This document shows positions 33,715-46,086 of a stretch of DNA of 64,000 nucleotides, one piece after another. The notes under the pieces are model-generated. The model was given only the letters and a program-made list of their open reading frames with translations. It was not told the origin of the DNA and searched no databases. Source of the stretch: Schistosoma mansoni (taxonomy: Eukaryota; Platyhelminthes; Trematoda; Strigeidida; Schistosomatidae). The stretch spans positions 120,242 through 184,241 of the forward strand of contig NW_017386114.1 of NCBI RefSeq assembly GCF_000237925.1, written 5' to 3'. Position 1 is the stretch's first letter. Every line of letters starts with the position of its first letter. The position numbers were made by a program, and so were the translations under genes.

Positions 33715-35021
33715 GTTATTGATAAAAACTCTACCTTACCTAATTAGTTTACGCTCTACTAATTATCTTTCCAGTAGAAGTAACCTGTTCATTTATAATT
33801 ACTAAAGCTCTAAAAGCCTTTTTTATAACCAAGTGATTTATTTAATCAAAAATTCGGTCAGTTTGTTTATGTTAAATATATATATATATATAACTTATCA
33901 AGTTATTTAATTTTTAGCTTTCATTAATAGTACCAAAGCAATTTTTTCATAAGTGCTTATAGTAGACGTATGGAGTATGATTGTGAACGAGCTGATCCCG
34001 AATGCTGTTACGAGCGTGTGCATGGTTGTCACTTACGGGTTATCCTCACCGTAGTGGGAAATTTCTTTATGTAATTGTTGATCTGGAATCGTATTCGCAT
34101 TGCCCAAGAGATAGCGTCTTGAAGGAGTTCACATGGTTTTTTTGTGAGTATTTTCAGCTGTACTAATTGACCACCGGCAACTGAAGTTCATGTGTTAAGG
34201 TGTGCTTTTTTTCTGGGTTGACCTCTAAACTCAAAATGCTGGTTGTCTGAGGAAAACACATTCCTATCGTCACCATCCTGTGCAGTTGACAGAGTAGCTC
34301 CACCCTCAGACCTTAGCTTGCTACTTTTAGTCTTACCGCGCTCTTCAAACTAGCTGTTTGGTACAATAAAAATCAAGTGAATGAATGTCTTAGCCAATAT
34401 AGCTCGATTTGATCAATACGATATTCAAGGCTTGACTGCCATGTCAAGGTAGCAGCTGCAATTGGGAGAGCTGTGGTTTAGTAATCAAATCATTTAACTG
34501 CTGAGTCGCTTCACTCATTCAAACTTCTCCAACCAAATTTTAATCATATTGAAGTGAACGGGAACTCGGTGGGGATGACCAATTTATTATTAACTGCAAA
34601 ATTACAGTGCTTTTGTAAAATATAAAAACCGTACATTAAATACATTATTTGCACATCTTTCCGTTATCCTTTACATGCTTCATAATTCTTCCAATTCTGT
34701 TGTTATTACAGTCTCTCCGTTTACATTCGTGTTCCCTTCAATTGAATTTTCTGTTTCCAGTACTTCCACTTCTGATTGATGTTACATACTATTTATATCT
34801 ATCAATATAAGTATCATGCACCACAATATTGCCTCCCCTCTCAAATTTACATAAAATTTATGGCTAAAAACCCGAGCAAATGAACATTCTGCTTTGTCAT
34901 TGAATCACATTGGATTTCAAAATGTTCATGTAGGCTTCAATTTTATACTTCTTCCCCCTTTATTTAAAACTCAATATTTGTTTATTACTATATTTCTTCG
35001 TCTGATTTCTTTATTTTTTAG
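33715..35021. other. Non-coding stretch before the TSG101-like exon
   Basis: Includes (AT)n at 33873-33891. The stretch 33960-34600 is less AT-rich and looks like an interspersed repeat, but no second copy is present here. Confidence 0.4.
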
Positions 35022-35209
35022 GCACATTAAACGAAGAACAATTACGATTATCTGTATTAACTGCTGTGGTTGATCAAGTTCGTCGTGTGCAAAAAGAATT
35101 AATCTATCAACATCAAGATGATTTACAAGCAATACGTCAAACTCAAACTGGTCTATTTAGTGGTGGTCAAAAAATTCAAGAAATGATTAATAAAATGCAA
35201 CAAGAAAAA
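35022..35209 (+). CDS. Out-of-order exon: TSG101 coiled-coil segment
   Basis: The exon is bounded by TTTTTTAG before 35022 and GTAAAT after 35209. After completing a split codon it encodes 62 residues, TLNEEQLRLSVLTAVVDQ through FSGGQKIQEMINKMQQEK. These align with the TSG101 coiled coil, matching human residues around TISEDTIRASL..AVSDKLR and GHQKLEEM. It needs two bases to complete its first codon, which is what the exon ending at 53728 (one leftover base, A) would supply, giving Ser. Yet it lies 11 kb upstream of the TSG101 start on the same strand. No steadiness-box exon follows before 46 kb. It is either the relic of a partial tandem duplication or a misplaced piece of assembly. Confidence 0.75.
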
Positions 35210-36235
35210 GTAAATCAGTGAATAATTCTAAATGAGGAAAGTAACTCAAATAAACAAACATATATTCAGCGTTGAGAATCTGGCATATATTTTCACCTAC
35301 ATTAACACAGTGAAGTAAAATAATCAAGACAAAATGCTAGAGTTGTAATAGAAGTAGTAGTCATATCAGTTGTAATACGAAAGATTAGATATAGAAAATC
35401 TGGATATATACTACCGAGGAGTCCGATGCTGGGACGAAACGGTTCGGTACTTCCGGGTTTTCAATAGTGGTCTAACTAACATTGATCGGTTCAGGAACTC
35501 AATGATAAACAATGTGATTCGAAAAGAATAAATCAATTCGTGAATAAAAAAATAAACAGTAATTTTAAAACCTAAAATTTAAATTAAGATAAAAAGTGAA
35601 TCCATTCTCAATATTACGACCGATTGGAAGTCATGTCATTCAATATCTCTAACAATTTAGTTATGATAATCGCTCGGGCCTGCAGCTAGATTGCCCGAGC
35701 CTATCAATATATCTCAGTTTAGTTGTCAGTAACCTTATTTTGTTGAAAGAGTAAAAACAATTTATCGAAAAGACATTTCTTTTCAACGATATTATCCATT
35801 GAAGCTGTACAATCGTATTTATATGGATGTCACAAATAAGTCTGTAGAAGAATAAAACGAAATTACATCATAAAATGCTCGCCGATTTCAAGTCTCAAAA
35901 AAGGTTGCGTAACGATCTGGAAGTTAAAGAATAGTAGTAAGATGGAGATAATTTACAGATCAAAAGTAAGGGAGATCACTGTCTATTTGACAAGTGTTAA
36001 AAAAAGAAAACATGAAAGATGATACAATAACAATTGAATAATAACTTATAAAAAGATTCTAAGAGAGTAGTTACTGCTGATTGCTAATTATTGAAAGAAG
36101 ACAGACTAGAAGGGATTTTAGGGACTTCTAAGACAATGATTAATTACACATGCTGCAATACTATTGTATAGTTTAAGTAAATGATATGGTTGAATAGTTA
36201 AGTGGATAACACGTTAACGTTTGAAACGATTGTTA
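35210..36235. other. Non-coding stretch with a SINE remnant
   Basis: Apart from the hammerhead-SINE fragment at 35405-35515, AT-rich sequence with nothing recognised. Confidence 0.45.
35405..35515 (+). repeat. Hammerhead-SINE fragment with intact GAAA box
   Basis: CGAGGAGTCC, GATGCTGGGAC, GAAACGG and TTC followed by GGTACTTCCGGG, then the family tail with TGATCGGTTCAGGAACTCA. It is the only copy here that keeps the core CpG, but the CUGA box reads CCGA. The tRNA-like head is missing. Confidence 0.65.
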
Positions 36236-36239
36236 ATGT

Positions 36240-36800
36240 TTTGGGGTCGCGGAATGAAATCAACTTTCATTACCTGGACGCCATCATCGATGAACTAGTG
36301 TGATCTGATGCAGACGTAAAGGCTAGGATTGGCAAAGCATGGGCCTTGTTCTTACAATTGAAGAACATGGAACTCAAACTAACCTTCAACCAATATCAAC
36401 GTCACCATCATCAATATGAGCGTTAAGGCAGCTCTACTGTACGGAGCTTAAACCTGGAGAACTACTACAGCAATCATCAAAAACGTACAGATGTTTCTAA
36501 ATATGTGTCTACGCAAGATACTCAGTGTACGTTGGCTTAATACCATCGGCAAGGGCTTACACTAGGACACACAAAGAGAAACTCATTAAACTGCATCTCA
36601 AGTCCAGTGCTTACTTAGAATCCTGTAGAGAAACGGAAAGGAGGAGGACCAACGAACATACTGCATCGAAAATCGGATGTAGGCATCAAAGCGAAGAATT
36701 GCAACTGGTATCAACTGGGAAGGATTGGCTCAGACAAAGTTCGATGAAGAATGCTGATGAGCAGCCTATTCTCCTCCACCGCGTGTAATGGTTGTAAGTA
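36240..36800 (+). mobile_element. Decayed 3' part of RTE family A
   Basis: Aligns with the last ~600 bases of the family: [17 protein letters not shown], a degraded ETWRTTT region and an ending near GTAATGGTTGTAAGTAA. Many stops. It begins about 240 element bases after the point where the copy at 31086-33677 ends. Confidence 0.7.
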
Positions 36801-36913
36801 ACCCCTAATCAACACTGTAAATAGCTGTTCATATTGGTTTCTGGACATCGTTATCAAGCATTGTCATGAATTGACGATCACATAATACGACTGATATACC
36901 ACAAGTATTCGGA

Positions 36914-37235
36914 GTTTGACAACACCTTAACCAGTAACACCCTTTATAAATGAAACGTGCCGACCCAGTGAAATCAGAAGTCAGAAGCGAAGAGATTCGA
37001 AGATACATTTGATAGAATATCGATACATCGAGTGGTGGTTAATCTTAGCTGTCTAGCGGTCGTAGGAGATGTGAAGCACGGTGTACTCACTCGTGATCTG
37101 GTGCGGGTGCGTGACGGAGCGCCTTTAGATAGGTGAGTCCGTTAAAACTAATTCGGTCAGCATCAAAAGTCGAAGACTTACAGCGCTATCGATTTTGGGG
37201 ATTTATTTACAGCTACAGATCACTACTCTTTAGTG
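36914..37235 (+). repeat. ~300-base repeat module, copy 1
   Basis: From GTTTGACAAC through GAAATCAGAAGTCAGAAGCG to TATTTACAGC it resembles 45347-45645. Here it follows an RTE fragment, while the second copy sits inside a CR1-like 3' end. Confidence 0.65.
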
Positions 37236-38469
37236 AGGCCGTTGTGACCCTAAGACGTTGCTAGTCAGCAGTTTGAATCCAACGAGTTTGTCGTTAGTAA
37301 ACACTTTGCTGAGAGCTTGTTATGTTCAACCGTGTCTAGTCTTCTTTCCTTATTAACTGGGGCGATGTGTGGAATGTAGTAATGAACAACAGGTTCAACA
37401 AAAATTTTTAATCATTGAAAATTTTGTTGTTCATTGATCTTTCCCAGCCGTCGCATTACATTCATACGTCCGTAAAGACGCAAAACTGGAGAAACAAGGA
37501 AATTAAACTCACGTGCGTTTCGTGAACATTTAACAACGAGAAAACGATTTTCGTAGGATAATTATTTGAAAAAAATAATATATACACATATAATCGGATT
37601 GAATGTTTGCGGAGACTGTAGTAATTTTGATAGTTGAATTCTTGAATCAATTTAAGCCAGATCATCATGAAAAGCCTGGAAGCACTGAATGGCTATTTCA
37701 TCCTAGTATGGGACTTTCCAACGATGAGAATCCACGGTCTTTCACGCGGGACTTGAACCCAAGACCTTCGGTCTCGCGCGTTAACGCTTAACCTTTAGAC
37801 CGATGAGCTGGCAATCAAAGGTGTTAAAGTCCAACTTCAACCAACACACGTTATTGCGTAGCCGTCCACCATTGTCCTCAGTGAGCAGTCGCCTCACGAC
37901 AACGCAGTTGAACTTCATCGATTAGGGCTTCTCACAAGAACTCCAAGACATCCATCTTGAATCTAGACATTAGTGAGCACATGGTGATTATAAACAGCAT
38001 GTGGGTTTGTGGAGAATAAAACAGCATATAAAACCTAAGGGCAGTGGACAGATGATTCGTCCTAGTACACATACAAGCTTGCATATTAGAAACAAAAATT
38101 TCGTTTTTCTGAAACAAAAACAATAAGTGTATGAATGAGCAAATTAAAAATAGTTCGCTTTGCTTTTCTATTTATTGACACAATAATACAGAAAAAGTCG
38201 TGACGAAACAGTGTTATATGATGTTTTCGTACCTGTAGGCAACCCATGTCCTACTAATAGAAGAAACCAGACTACTAGTGAATAAATTTTTATTTAGATC
38301 GACAGTAATAGTGGAGTGGAGGATTACCTGTTCAAACACACAAACCTTTTCAACATTCAATATAGGATAATAGGAAATATGATGCCCATACGAAATAAGG
38401 AAGTGGGTGAGCACTTAAGCTCTATTGTTTTTACTTGTACTTAGTTGTTTGAAACCAACTCGTAATTGG
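37236..38469. other. Intergenic stretch with one SINE
   Basis: Only the SINE at 37655-37925 was recognised. The remaining short frames have no domain. Confidence 0.45.
37655..37925 (-). repeat. Hammerhead SINE, near full length, decayed
   Basis: On the minus strand: the 5' module (GCCTCACGACAACG region at the right end), a tRNA-like head with a B box GGGTTCAAGTCCC, then AAGTCCCATACTAGGATG, AAATAGCC and ATTCAGTGCTTCCAGG. Stem II is good, but the CUGAGGA box and cleavage triplet are mutated. Confidence 0.7.
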
Positions 38470-38990
38470 TCAACCTAAGTTGTCACAGTGTCTTACGTGC
38501 GGTGATCGCTTAGGTATTCTAGAAACCTTTCTATTCTTCCAGAGCGCCTTGTTTTGGGTCAGTTGTCTGATACTACTGAAATATCTTCGTGATTGTTGAC
38601 TATCGGATGTGGTGTCCTAGTTTCGAAACTCCCGTCTTTCTATTGTACCGAAGGGAAATATACATAAACAGGGTTTCCCACTAAATACACAGCCTCCAGA
38701 CCATCGATGCCGAAGCAATCGTTAGTCCCGTTCTTATCGATTATATAGTACCTAGGTTCAAGCTGAAGAACTTTGAACGGTCCTTCGTATGCCGCTTCGA
38801 GAGGTCGTCGAATTGAGTCGATACGTATGAAAACTTGTGTACTGTAACGTAGGGCAAGTTTAACAAAAACATCAGCTGATTTCAATCGAGTGGTAACAGG
38901 TTTAGCTGAATTCATTACGTTTGTAGGCCTTCTCGTGTACGAGTTTCGGTTCATATCCACTAAATACGATGAAGGATCCACCTACCATAT
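38470..38990 (-). pseudogene. Ty3/Gypsy pol C-terminus remnant
   Basis: The minus-strand frame reads KPVTTRLKSADVFVK, then VFIRIDSIRRPLEAAYEGPF (the GPY/F-type module after integrase) and a DKNGTNDCFGIDGLEA tail, followed beyond the stop by a KTRRSGRIERFLEY-like end. It resembles the pol ends of schistosome gypsy elements such as Boudicca. The adjoining pol domains are missing. Confidence 0.65.
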
Positions 38991-39449
38991 CCAGAGGGGA
39001 ATAAATGAGTGGCGACCGTTAGGAACTATTTATGGACAAATCTTGTGCAAACATTCTTATTGTATGACTATTAAGTGACTATATTATACGTATATTCATA
39101 TTCCTTTCATTGTAAGCTACTAATTGACCTATTGGTTACCGTTATATGGTTTATTATTCTCAAGCAGTTCCCAATCTATTAATCACAGTTTCTCACAATC
39201 ACAACCACTTTTCTCTTGATCTTGTTAAAATGTTATTTTTATATTTTATGGTGTGGTCTGAATATGCTTGCATATAAACCACATATGTTTGATATAAATG
39301 ATTCGCATCATGGATGCTGATATTGACATTCTGTATTTAACTGGCAGGGTAGGCGTGTTCGAAGTTGAGACCCAGAAAATCGGCATCGACGAATCCCTGA
39401 AGAGTTGATACTGCATATCCCAAGTCAAAATAAACGCTCAGAAATTTGT

Positions 39450-39960
39450 AGCGACCGAAAAGAATTATGATAGCAGTTTTGGGAATATCTCAGAGTACTT
39501 ATTGCGTATTTTTCGGTAGTATTGGTCGTTCGTGTGCTTTGCCATGACTGATAATAATCCACAACCGGAAAAAGAAGTGACACAAACAGATAAATTAGTA
39601 TTTCCGTCCGCTAGCCTCCATTCGTGCGTATTGATTAGTAGATTGCGGCGTTGTAGCAGGTCTATATCAATGATTGGCATAGAACCATCTACAACAACGA
39701 AGATCCAACATATAGGTTTGTGTAAACCTAGGTTAAGATATACAAACCTTCCACCGTATGTGACGATATGTTTTCCGTTTGCCGCCTGTAAGTTGAAGAC
39801 CGGTTAGTGAAGTCGGTCTTTGGAATTCGCTGGAAAAACACTATGTTCACCGACTGTGGTTGCCGTTAAAACGTGGTGACTGGGAGGTTTCCAGAAACGT
39901 TTTTCCTGTCGGCCGGTTTAAGGCTCCGTAAACTGCAAGGTTTTCTTCAATCTCGGGATT
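39450..39960 (-). pseudogene. Ty3/Gypsy gag end and protease remnant
   Basis: Reads NRPAGKTFLETSQSPRFNG near the gag end, then LQAANGKHIVTYGGRFVYLN and PIIDIDLLQRRNLLIN, typical of the retropepsin of Boudicca-like elements, and the start of the RT linker (KYSEIFPKL). The segment that should carry the DTG active site is deleted. Confidence 0.6.
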
Positions 39961-41398
39961 TTCCATACTTATTATGATACCAGCCATCTGTCTCTCGTGC
40001 TCTTTCCATGAGTTTGGGAGCGTCTACGATCATGATGAATACTAAGGTAACGTGTCAGAGTATGACAAACTTCCGTAAGGTCATTTCGTGTTGTTTGAGG
40101 TTTTTCTTTGGCTGAATAGATCACAGCATTGGACGTTTTGCTGACTTTCAGATGCAGTCACCTCGTCTACAGCGTTGTTTTGAATGGTCATAAGCACTAC
40201 CTGCACTTGTTATAGAAGTCTGGACGAGAAAAGTCGTTTAAACAAGCTCTCATTAAAGGTCCGCTGATCAATGACCTCACACATAGGTTAAAACATGTCT
40301 GTTGCTGAACCATATTGTATATCGATGTCATTGACGGGTTGAACTCACCTTTGTCGATCGGTTCTTGGCAGGCACTGACAAAAATGTCGAGTACGGAATT
40401 TCAATCACTGAGGACATTCATGTGGTTCATATTAGGGTAACCTCTTCAGCTTACAGGAATATAAACAGAAATGAGATTGAATATACTTGAAAACATCCTT
40501 ATTTACTTGTGATTATGCCTCAGGTAAGTTCTTGGGCTTAGTCAAAAGAATAGAATTCTATACAGGCAATTAAGCCTTATCCCACAGATGTACCAGGTAG
40601 ATTTTATTGAGTGTTTGAATTAACGAGAAAGTAAAACCCAATAAATTCTCGTCTAAAAAACCCGTGTATTTCTAACGCATCAAGGTCACACGGCAGGTGT
40701 TATGTCCCTCAGTTTTCTTGGGCTCTATGAGTGAGACTTTTATTTATCTTAGACAAATATCTACAATATATTCCTTCCCAGTGTCCATTCTTCAAGACTT
40801 CAACACAACTCAGATCAAGAACACGTGATTAACCTGACTAGAGGGAAAATATATTTCCACACTAAAAACCGACAACAGTCCGACACAATCCAAAAACAAT
40901 CAGTAATAATTAGGATAGAAGAATATATAACTCATCTAACGCCTGTCAGATTATCTACAGGTCTGAGTAAACAAACAACCAATCATTATCATTCTCGTTC
41001 ACACATCACCTCTTCGCGAAGTTTGATCATATTACTTCACCTTCAGATTCATTTGAAAAAATCTCGTTTGTTTCCGTTCCCTTGATGATTTTCGGCTAGC
41101 TCCTGATTTCGACTCATTTCTTCTCATTTCAACTTGTGGTGGTGAAATATTAAGTGTATCACACAATATTTCCATTGGCGAAGTTTTGGGTTTAAATGAC
41201 TCACTAGCATTTTTCCAACCTCTCAGTTAATTTATGTCTAATAATTTTTGGTATATTCTCAACCATCACTTCATGAGATACCTTCCTATAGCTTTTTTAT
41301 ACACTCAAATATCCATTTTGGCATTCCTGGCTAGAAATCGCGCGCACAAATCAGGTTACTTGCCTTAAATTCCCAAATCTTTAGCCCGTTTCCTTTCT
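39961..41398. other. Unassigned stretch between two Gypsy remnants
   Basis: Probably more decayed retroelement sequence, but I could not place it. The short frame at 40825-41085 has no domain. Confidence 0.35.
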
Positions 41399-41399
41399 T

Positions 41400-41955
41400 A
41401 TTTTTCTGTAGTCCACTCATTTGGGCTTTTAGGTTCGAAAAATCAAAAAACGTCCTAATCGGCCGACCAAATATTATTTCGGATGATGATTTTCCATCTT
41501 AACATTTTAGACTAGGTGTAATTCTATAAAAAACTAGAAAACGTTGCAGAGTTTCTTCTGCGTTATCTTCTCCTCCCATTATTAAGAGAGCTCGCTTAAG
41601 AATATCAACAAATGTTTTCGCCTGTTCATTTGACTGAGGGTGATACCGTGAGGTTCTAATATGTTCGGTCCCAGTTTGTTTGCATAACTCCGCAAACTCT
41701 GAAGATGTAAATCGCATTCCGTTATCTGGAACCGAAACATTTGGTGTTCCAAACGTACCAAATAGTTATCTGATATGTAACAGTGTTTCAGATGTAGACG
41801 GTCTTCGTACAGCATAGATTTCAGGCCATTTAGAGTATGAATCTACTGCCACCAAAATATGTTGTCCGTTTATTGGTACAGCATAATCGATGTGTACTCA
41901 GACCCAAGGCCTGTTCGTTTCTTTCCATGGCAGGGATTACGCTCGACGGTAGATC
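41400..41955 (-). pseudogene. Ty3/Gypsy integrase core remnant
   Basis: Minus-strand sequence reads PW.KETNRPWV, VHIDYAVPINGQH (first catalytic Asp), VPDNGMRFTSSEFAELCKQ (second Asp), HIRTSRYHPQSNEQAKTFVD and an LKRALL..LQRFLVFYRI region. Three in-frame stops and a lost base break it. It directly follows the protease, so the RT and RNase H domains have been deleted. Confidence 0.75.
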
Positions 41956-41959
41956 CCAA

Positions 41960-42235
41960 AACTAAATTTATTTATCCAGTCAATATCTAATAAGTTAGTA
42001 TGACAGTTCCCGGATATATAACATTTCCTGAATATTGACTTATCAATCAATGTAAGAGGTAGTTGAACTTTCCCGAGAAGAGGAATATTAGTTCCTGTGG
42101 CACTCTGAGCATTATAATATGTAGGTTGTTATTGAGATCGACCAAGTTTTGGTCGAGCCTCTTTAGAAATTAACGTTATGACAGACCCCGTAGCAACTTG
42201 CAGCTTAACTGGTCCACCATTGAAAATGACAGATA
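41960..42235 (-). pseudogene. Ty3/Gypsy protease remnant
   Basis: Reads PVKLQVATGSVITLIS, where the DTG catalytic triad has become ATG (Asp to Ala), then a NIPLLGKVQLPL segment and CHTNLLDIDWINKF, as in K02A2.6-like gypsy proteases. A stop and a shift separate the halves. Confidence 0.65.
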
Positions 42236-42359
42236 CGTACTTCCTTTTAGATGAGAATTGAGCACCTTTTGTGGCTGGAACAACATTCGAGTAACGTAGT
42301 ATCTCTTTTGACGTCCGCGGCTTATTTCCTTTACGGAACGTATGCTAACGGTCGGCAAT

Positions 42360-43970
42360 CTTTAGCCAACTTTTACATCATCCTTGAACACGACCATACC
42401 ACATCGGAAACAAGCTTTTTTAAAATGACAAACACTATCAGACTGACACTCACCGCATCACCAAAAACATATTTTGGGTTTCATTCGCGCCAGATCGCTT
42501 TTGAACTCGGCTTGGGACACAGCTCCTACGTGCACTAGCTAGCTAAGAACAAACGCTTCTCGATATATTGATAACATATCAAATATATCTTTCCTACCTC
42601 TTCTCGTCTGACTTCTGATTTCCATTGGGCATGAAAAGCTTTGCATATAGAAGGTGCTACTGGTCGCTCGTTGTCAAACTAGAATGCTAGTTGTATCTTC
42701 AACGTCATTTGAGATTGTGATGTTTGATCTTATAATAGTTTTCTCCGTTTTTCCGTCGCTTTCATAGGGTTTCTATGTTTCTTCTTGAACTGTATCTAAT
42801 TTGTTTTAATTGATATTATTCCGGCGGCTGTCATATTGATTATTCTCTCTTTGATTGTGCTGCTTGACTTGACTGGGATCGTGCATTTTGGTTGTAAATT
42901 GGAGCACTTCCGCGGAATTTGAAACACTTCGTGTTATAAAGAAACTCGTTGATTGGTTTTTTACTTGATCTATCCAGAAAGGGTAGAATAACACTTATTT
43001 TTTGGATCGCTCGGTAATTTTCTTATATTTCTTATCAATTTGCCATTTATTGTAATTTGGATTGATTATTGTGGGAACAATTGTTGGTTGAATAACTGAG
43101 TGTTAATATTTGTAAAATGGTAAAATTGTACATTTGTATATATGACGAATTTGAGAACCATTGTTACCCAATCACTTCGTTCTGATTTCGGTTGAGTCGC
43201 GCGTAAATACATTTGTTCTACGGACAGTTATTCTTCACCAAACGTTGTTTGGATTTTATACTTCCTGCAAGCTGATATTAGTATCTTGTTCAATCCTCGC
43301 TAGAGTTTGCGTTCTAATGTTTGCATCTATTGCAGATTGCAACTCACAAACAAAAATAAGGCATTTAAACTGATCTGAGAGCATTTCCTGTAGCCAGAAC
43401 AGCTCACACTCCCGGTTCACGATGTTTGAATGCGTAACATAATCGTCCTGTGTTTTTCTTACAGGCTTGAGACACTGGTATCTAGTGTGAAAAAATGATG
43501 ATCGTTCACCAAATATACATGACAGGCATTCTACTGTTTCTCTGAAGGTTATTTCGGTTGGCTTCTTTGGAAGAATAATATTACAGAACTCTCTATGTTC
43601 AGATACTCCGAGCTTCCGTATTAATCATCTTAGTCTTGAGCCTTCTTACCATTCTTTACAATCGCAATTAAACGGATCGCCACGGCGCTTGAACCACGCC
43701 TGTGATAATTAGGAGTATTTGAATCATAGTACAAACTAGGGATCTCAGAAACAATGCAATTTAACCAATGAGCACGAACAAAAGTACTGTATTTGGAATT
43801 CGAAATCAAGCAGTCACCAGGTACAAAGGAATCATTCGTTCATACAAATACCACAACGCCTCAAAATGAACCCCACTTTCTGGATCAAATCCAAATTCAT
43901 TTATTGAATTCACAATAGAATCCGAAGTCGTAGTGGAATTGAATACTTGAGCTCTTGGGGATACTGACAT
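42360..43970 (-). pseudogene. Ty3/Gypsy gag remnant
   Basis: Starts at an ATG complementary to 43968-43970 (MSVSPRAQVF, then INEFGFDPESGV). It continues with FGERSSFFHTRYQCLK, NRECELFWLQEML, DQFKCLIFVCELQSA and ARIEQDTNISLQEV, and ends with a degraded zinc knuckle (CFRCG near 42410). Several stops and shifts. Together with the protease and integrase at 41.4-42.2 kb it forms one internally deleted element. Confidence 0.7.
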
Positions 43971-44580
43971 ATACTCGACCAATAATTCGATAAGAGCATT
44001 TCGCTGTTACAACAACGACTCCACATAATCCACTTTAACTAAATATATAGGCGTAGATCCGCTTCAACGACCATCGCTTCATAATAAAATGATGATTAGT
44101 CTAAATACGATGTGTTTTATTGTCGTCCAACAAATTTCCAAACAAATTCCAGGTACTATGGCGACTTTAATTACTGCGCAACACAAACGACGTCATTGAA
44201 GAAATATATTATTAGGAGTATATAAGAGAAACAGAGTGCGAACAACCCCACATAGGCCAATCCATGACATGCATTTAACTGATGGGCGTCAGTTGTCCTT
44301 GACTTTGGCGAGGACAGGCAAACCGTTCGATAATCAGTGACCTGACAGCTGGATGATTTGGTAAGGACCCAATGACATTTCACTGGCTCTGCAATGGCAT
44401 CAGCAGCGTGTATGTCGTCACAATAATGATTCGAGATCATGACCTATGTTTTAATCAATCGACAAAGTTATGATCCTTTTCGGTCAAAAAAACAGACGAA
44501 GTCTTTATCGAAGCGATTAAAGTAGCTCCATTACTTCTACATACTAAAAACATGATATCAGAAGCGTTTGGCTACAAAAA
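43971..44580 (-). other. Possible leader or LTR of the gag-bearing Gypsy element
   Basis: Sequence directly upstream of gag on the minus strand. I could not find a matching second LTR, so the boundary and identity are not established. Confidence 0.3.
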
Positions 44581-44924
44581 GTGTCTATCCAATCATACTT
44601 CATTCGAGAACATTCAAGCCTGAGCTTAGTGAATAGGCCCTTGGTCTGGAAAATACAAAACTTGAAGTGCTGTTACAAAGACGTGTACTCGTCCTACTTG
44701 ATGATGGGAAGACAAACGGACATTATTTTAATTGAAAAATCTGAAGGCAAATATCGTCATGTTGATACCCTACAATTTGAAGTCTTAGGCTAACTGTGAC
44801 AAAAATGCCTTTCGATTAAACCTTGCATCGGTGACATTGAAGCACATTTATGGCCAGTCTGACGGCAAAACTTTCCACATAATCTTCAACAGCTTTATTC
44901 GTCTCGATTTAAAGTGCGGAAACA
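44581..44924. other. Unassigned stretch
   Basis: The frame at 44581-44793 has no domain or splice context. Nothing else recognised. Confidence 0.35.
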
Positions 44925-45345
44925 GTATTTCCTCCCTCTCTCCAAAAGGATAAGGACACTCTGGAACGTATCCAACGGCGAGCCACGAAATCAGTCCTGG
45001 AACTCAAAGTCAAGCCACCCAAACACTAAACCTTTACCCATTAGGGTATAGGCGTCTTAGAGGTGACATTCTTATAGCTTACAGTATCTTTAACACTTCT
45101 GGTCATCCTCTCAAACATCTACTTAGGCGTAGTCACAGTACTAACCTAAGGAGTAACACCCGGAAACTGGAGACCCAAAATAGCAGAACGAAATGTAGAC
45201 ACAACTTCTACACCTTAAGAGTTATCAAATGCTGGAATTCGCAGTCGACTGAGCTAGTCCAAGTGACTTCCCTGGAGTCCTTTAAGAGGAAACTTGACCT
45301 ATTCTTAAGGACTAAGGATAACATTGAAGATACCACCAGTATTGT
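44925..45345 (+). mobile_element. Decayed CR1-like LINE 3' end
   Basis: Broken frames read TLERIQRRATKSVLELK, YRRLRGD, NTSGHPLKHLLRR, a TRKLETQNSRTKCRHNFYTL region and ...SLESFKRKLD, the C-terminal end of CR1/SR1-type reverse transcriptases. It parallels the copy at 28740. Confidence 0.75.
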
Positions 45346-45346
45346 A

Positions 45347-45645
45347 GTTTGACAACTCTTTACCAGTAACACCTATAATCGAGTCGCGACCACCCAGTTA
45401 AAATCAGAAGTCAGAAGCGAGGAGGTTGGAAGATATATTTGATGGGTTATCAATATATAGAGAAGTGACTGATCTAATCTGGCTAATAATCGTAGGAGAT
45501 GCTTCCCACGACGTTCTGTAACGTGATCTGGTACGGATGCATGACCGAGTGCCTTCAGCTAAACGAGTCCAATGTCAAACACTTGCAGAGCTATTGATTT
45601 CGGGGAATTATTTACAGCAACAACATCTTATTATGATTTAGTAAT
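45347..45645 (+). repeat. ~300-base repeat module, copy 2
   Basis: Resembles 36914-37235 (GTTTGACAACTCTT, AAATCAGAAGTCAGAAGCGA, GATTTCGGGGAATTATTTAC). It separates the CR1-like coding end from a 3' UTR block (45690-45800) that in the copy at 28740 follows the coding end directly. Confidence 0.65.
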
Positions 45646-46044
45646 TTCTTTTTTCGTCTATTATCATTAATATACCTAGTTTCCTGTCTGGAGGTATTGG
45701 TGGTCCACTGCTACTGGAAACGGAAGCCCGTTAGATGAAAGCTTCTTCTTCTGTTCCGTCCACAACTATTCGAACCACTTGAACAGTCAATGTTAAAAAC
45801 CATTTTTGATGTCGTGTTTCTGATTCACCAAGACTAAAGATTGGAGTGTACCGTATCTAACTATGTGCTTTTAGCTCATCGTGTGCACTTGCTGTATCTT
45901 CGCTTTACTGTTTCTTCTGTTCTTCTCCTTTCCAGTCCTCAAGCACTCTACTTCGCATGTTCGCATGGCTAAGCGTGGCCGCTACACGGAGTTACCTTGA
46001 TGATCTCGACCTTCACAAGTGTGGCATATTTAGACACCTACCTA
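45646..46044. other. Upstream region of TSG101
   Basis: The first half is CR1-like 3' UTR, and the last ~250 bases, with higher GC, are the presumptive TSG101 promoter/5' UTR. No TATA box stands out. Confidence 0.45.
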
Positions 46045-46086
46045 ATGTCTGCCGATGAGTGGATTTCCGCTAAATGCCTAGCGAAA
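46045..46086 (+). CDS. TSG101: TSG101 exon 1
   Basis: ATG then SADEWISAKCLAK, ending before GTAAGT. This start was chosen because the frame runs into the UEV domain and the length from Met to the KYTYP motif equals that in human TSG101. Confidence 0.85.
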
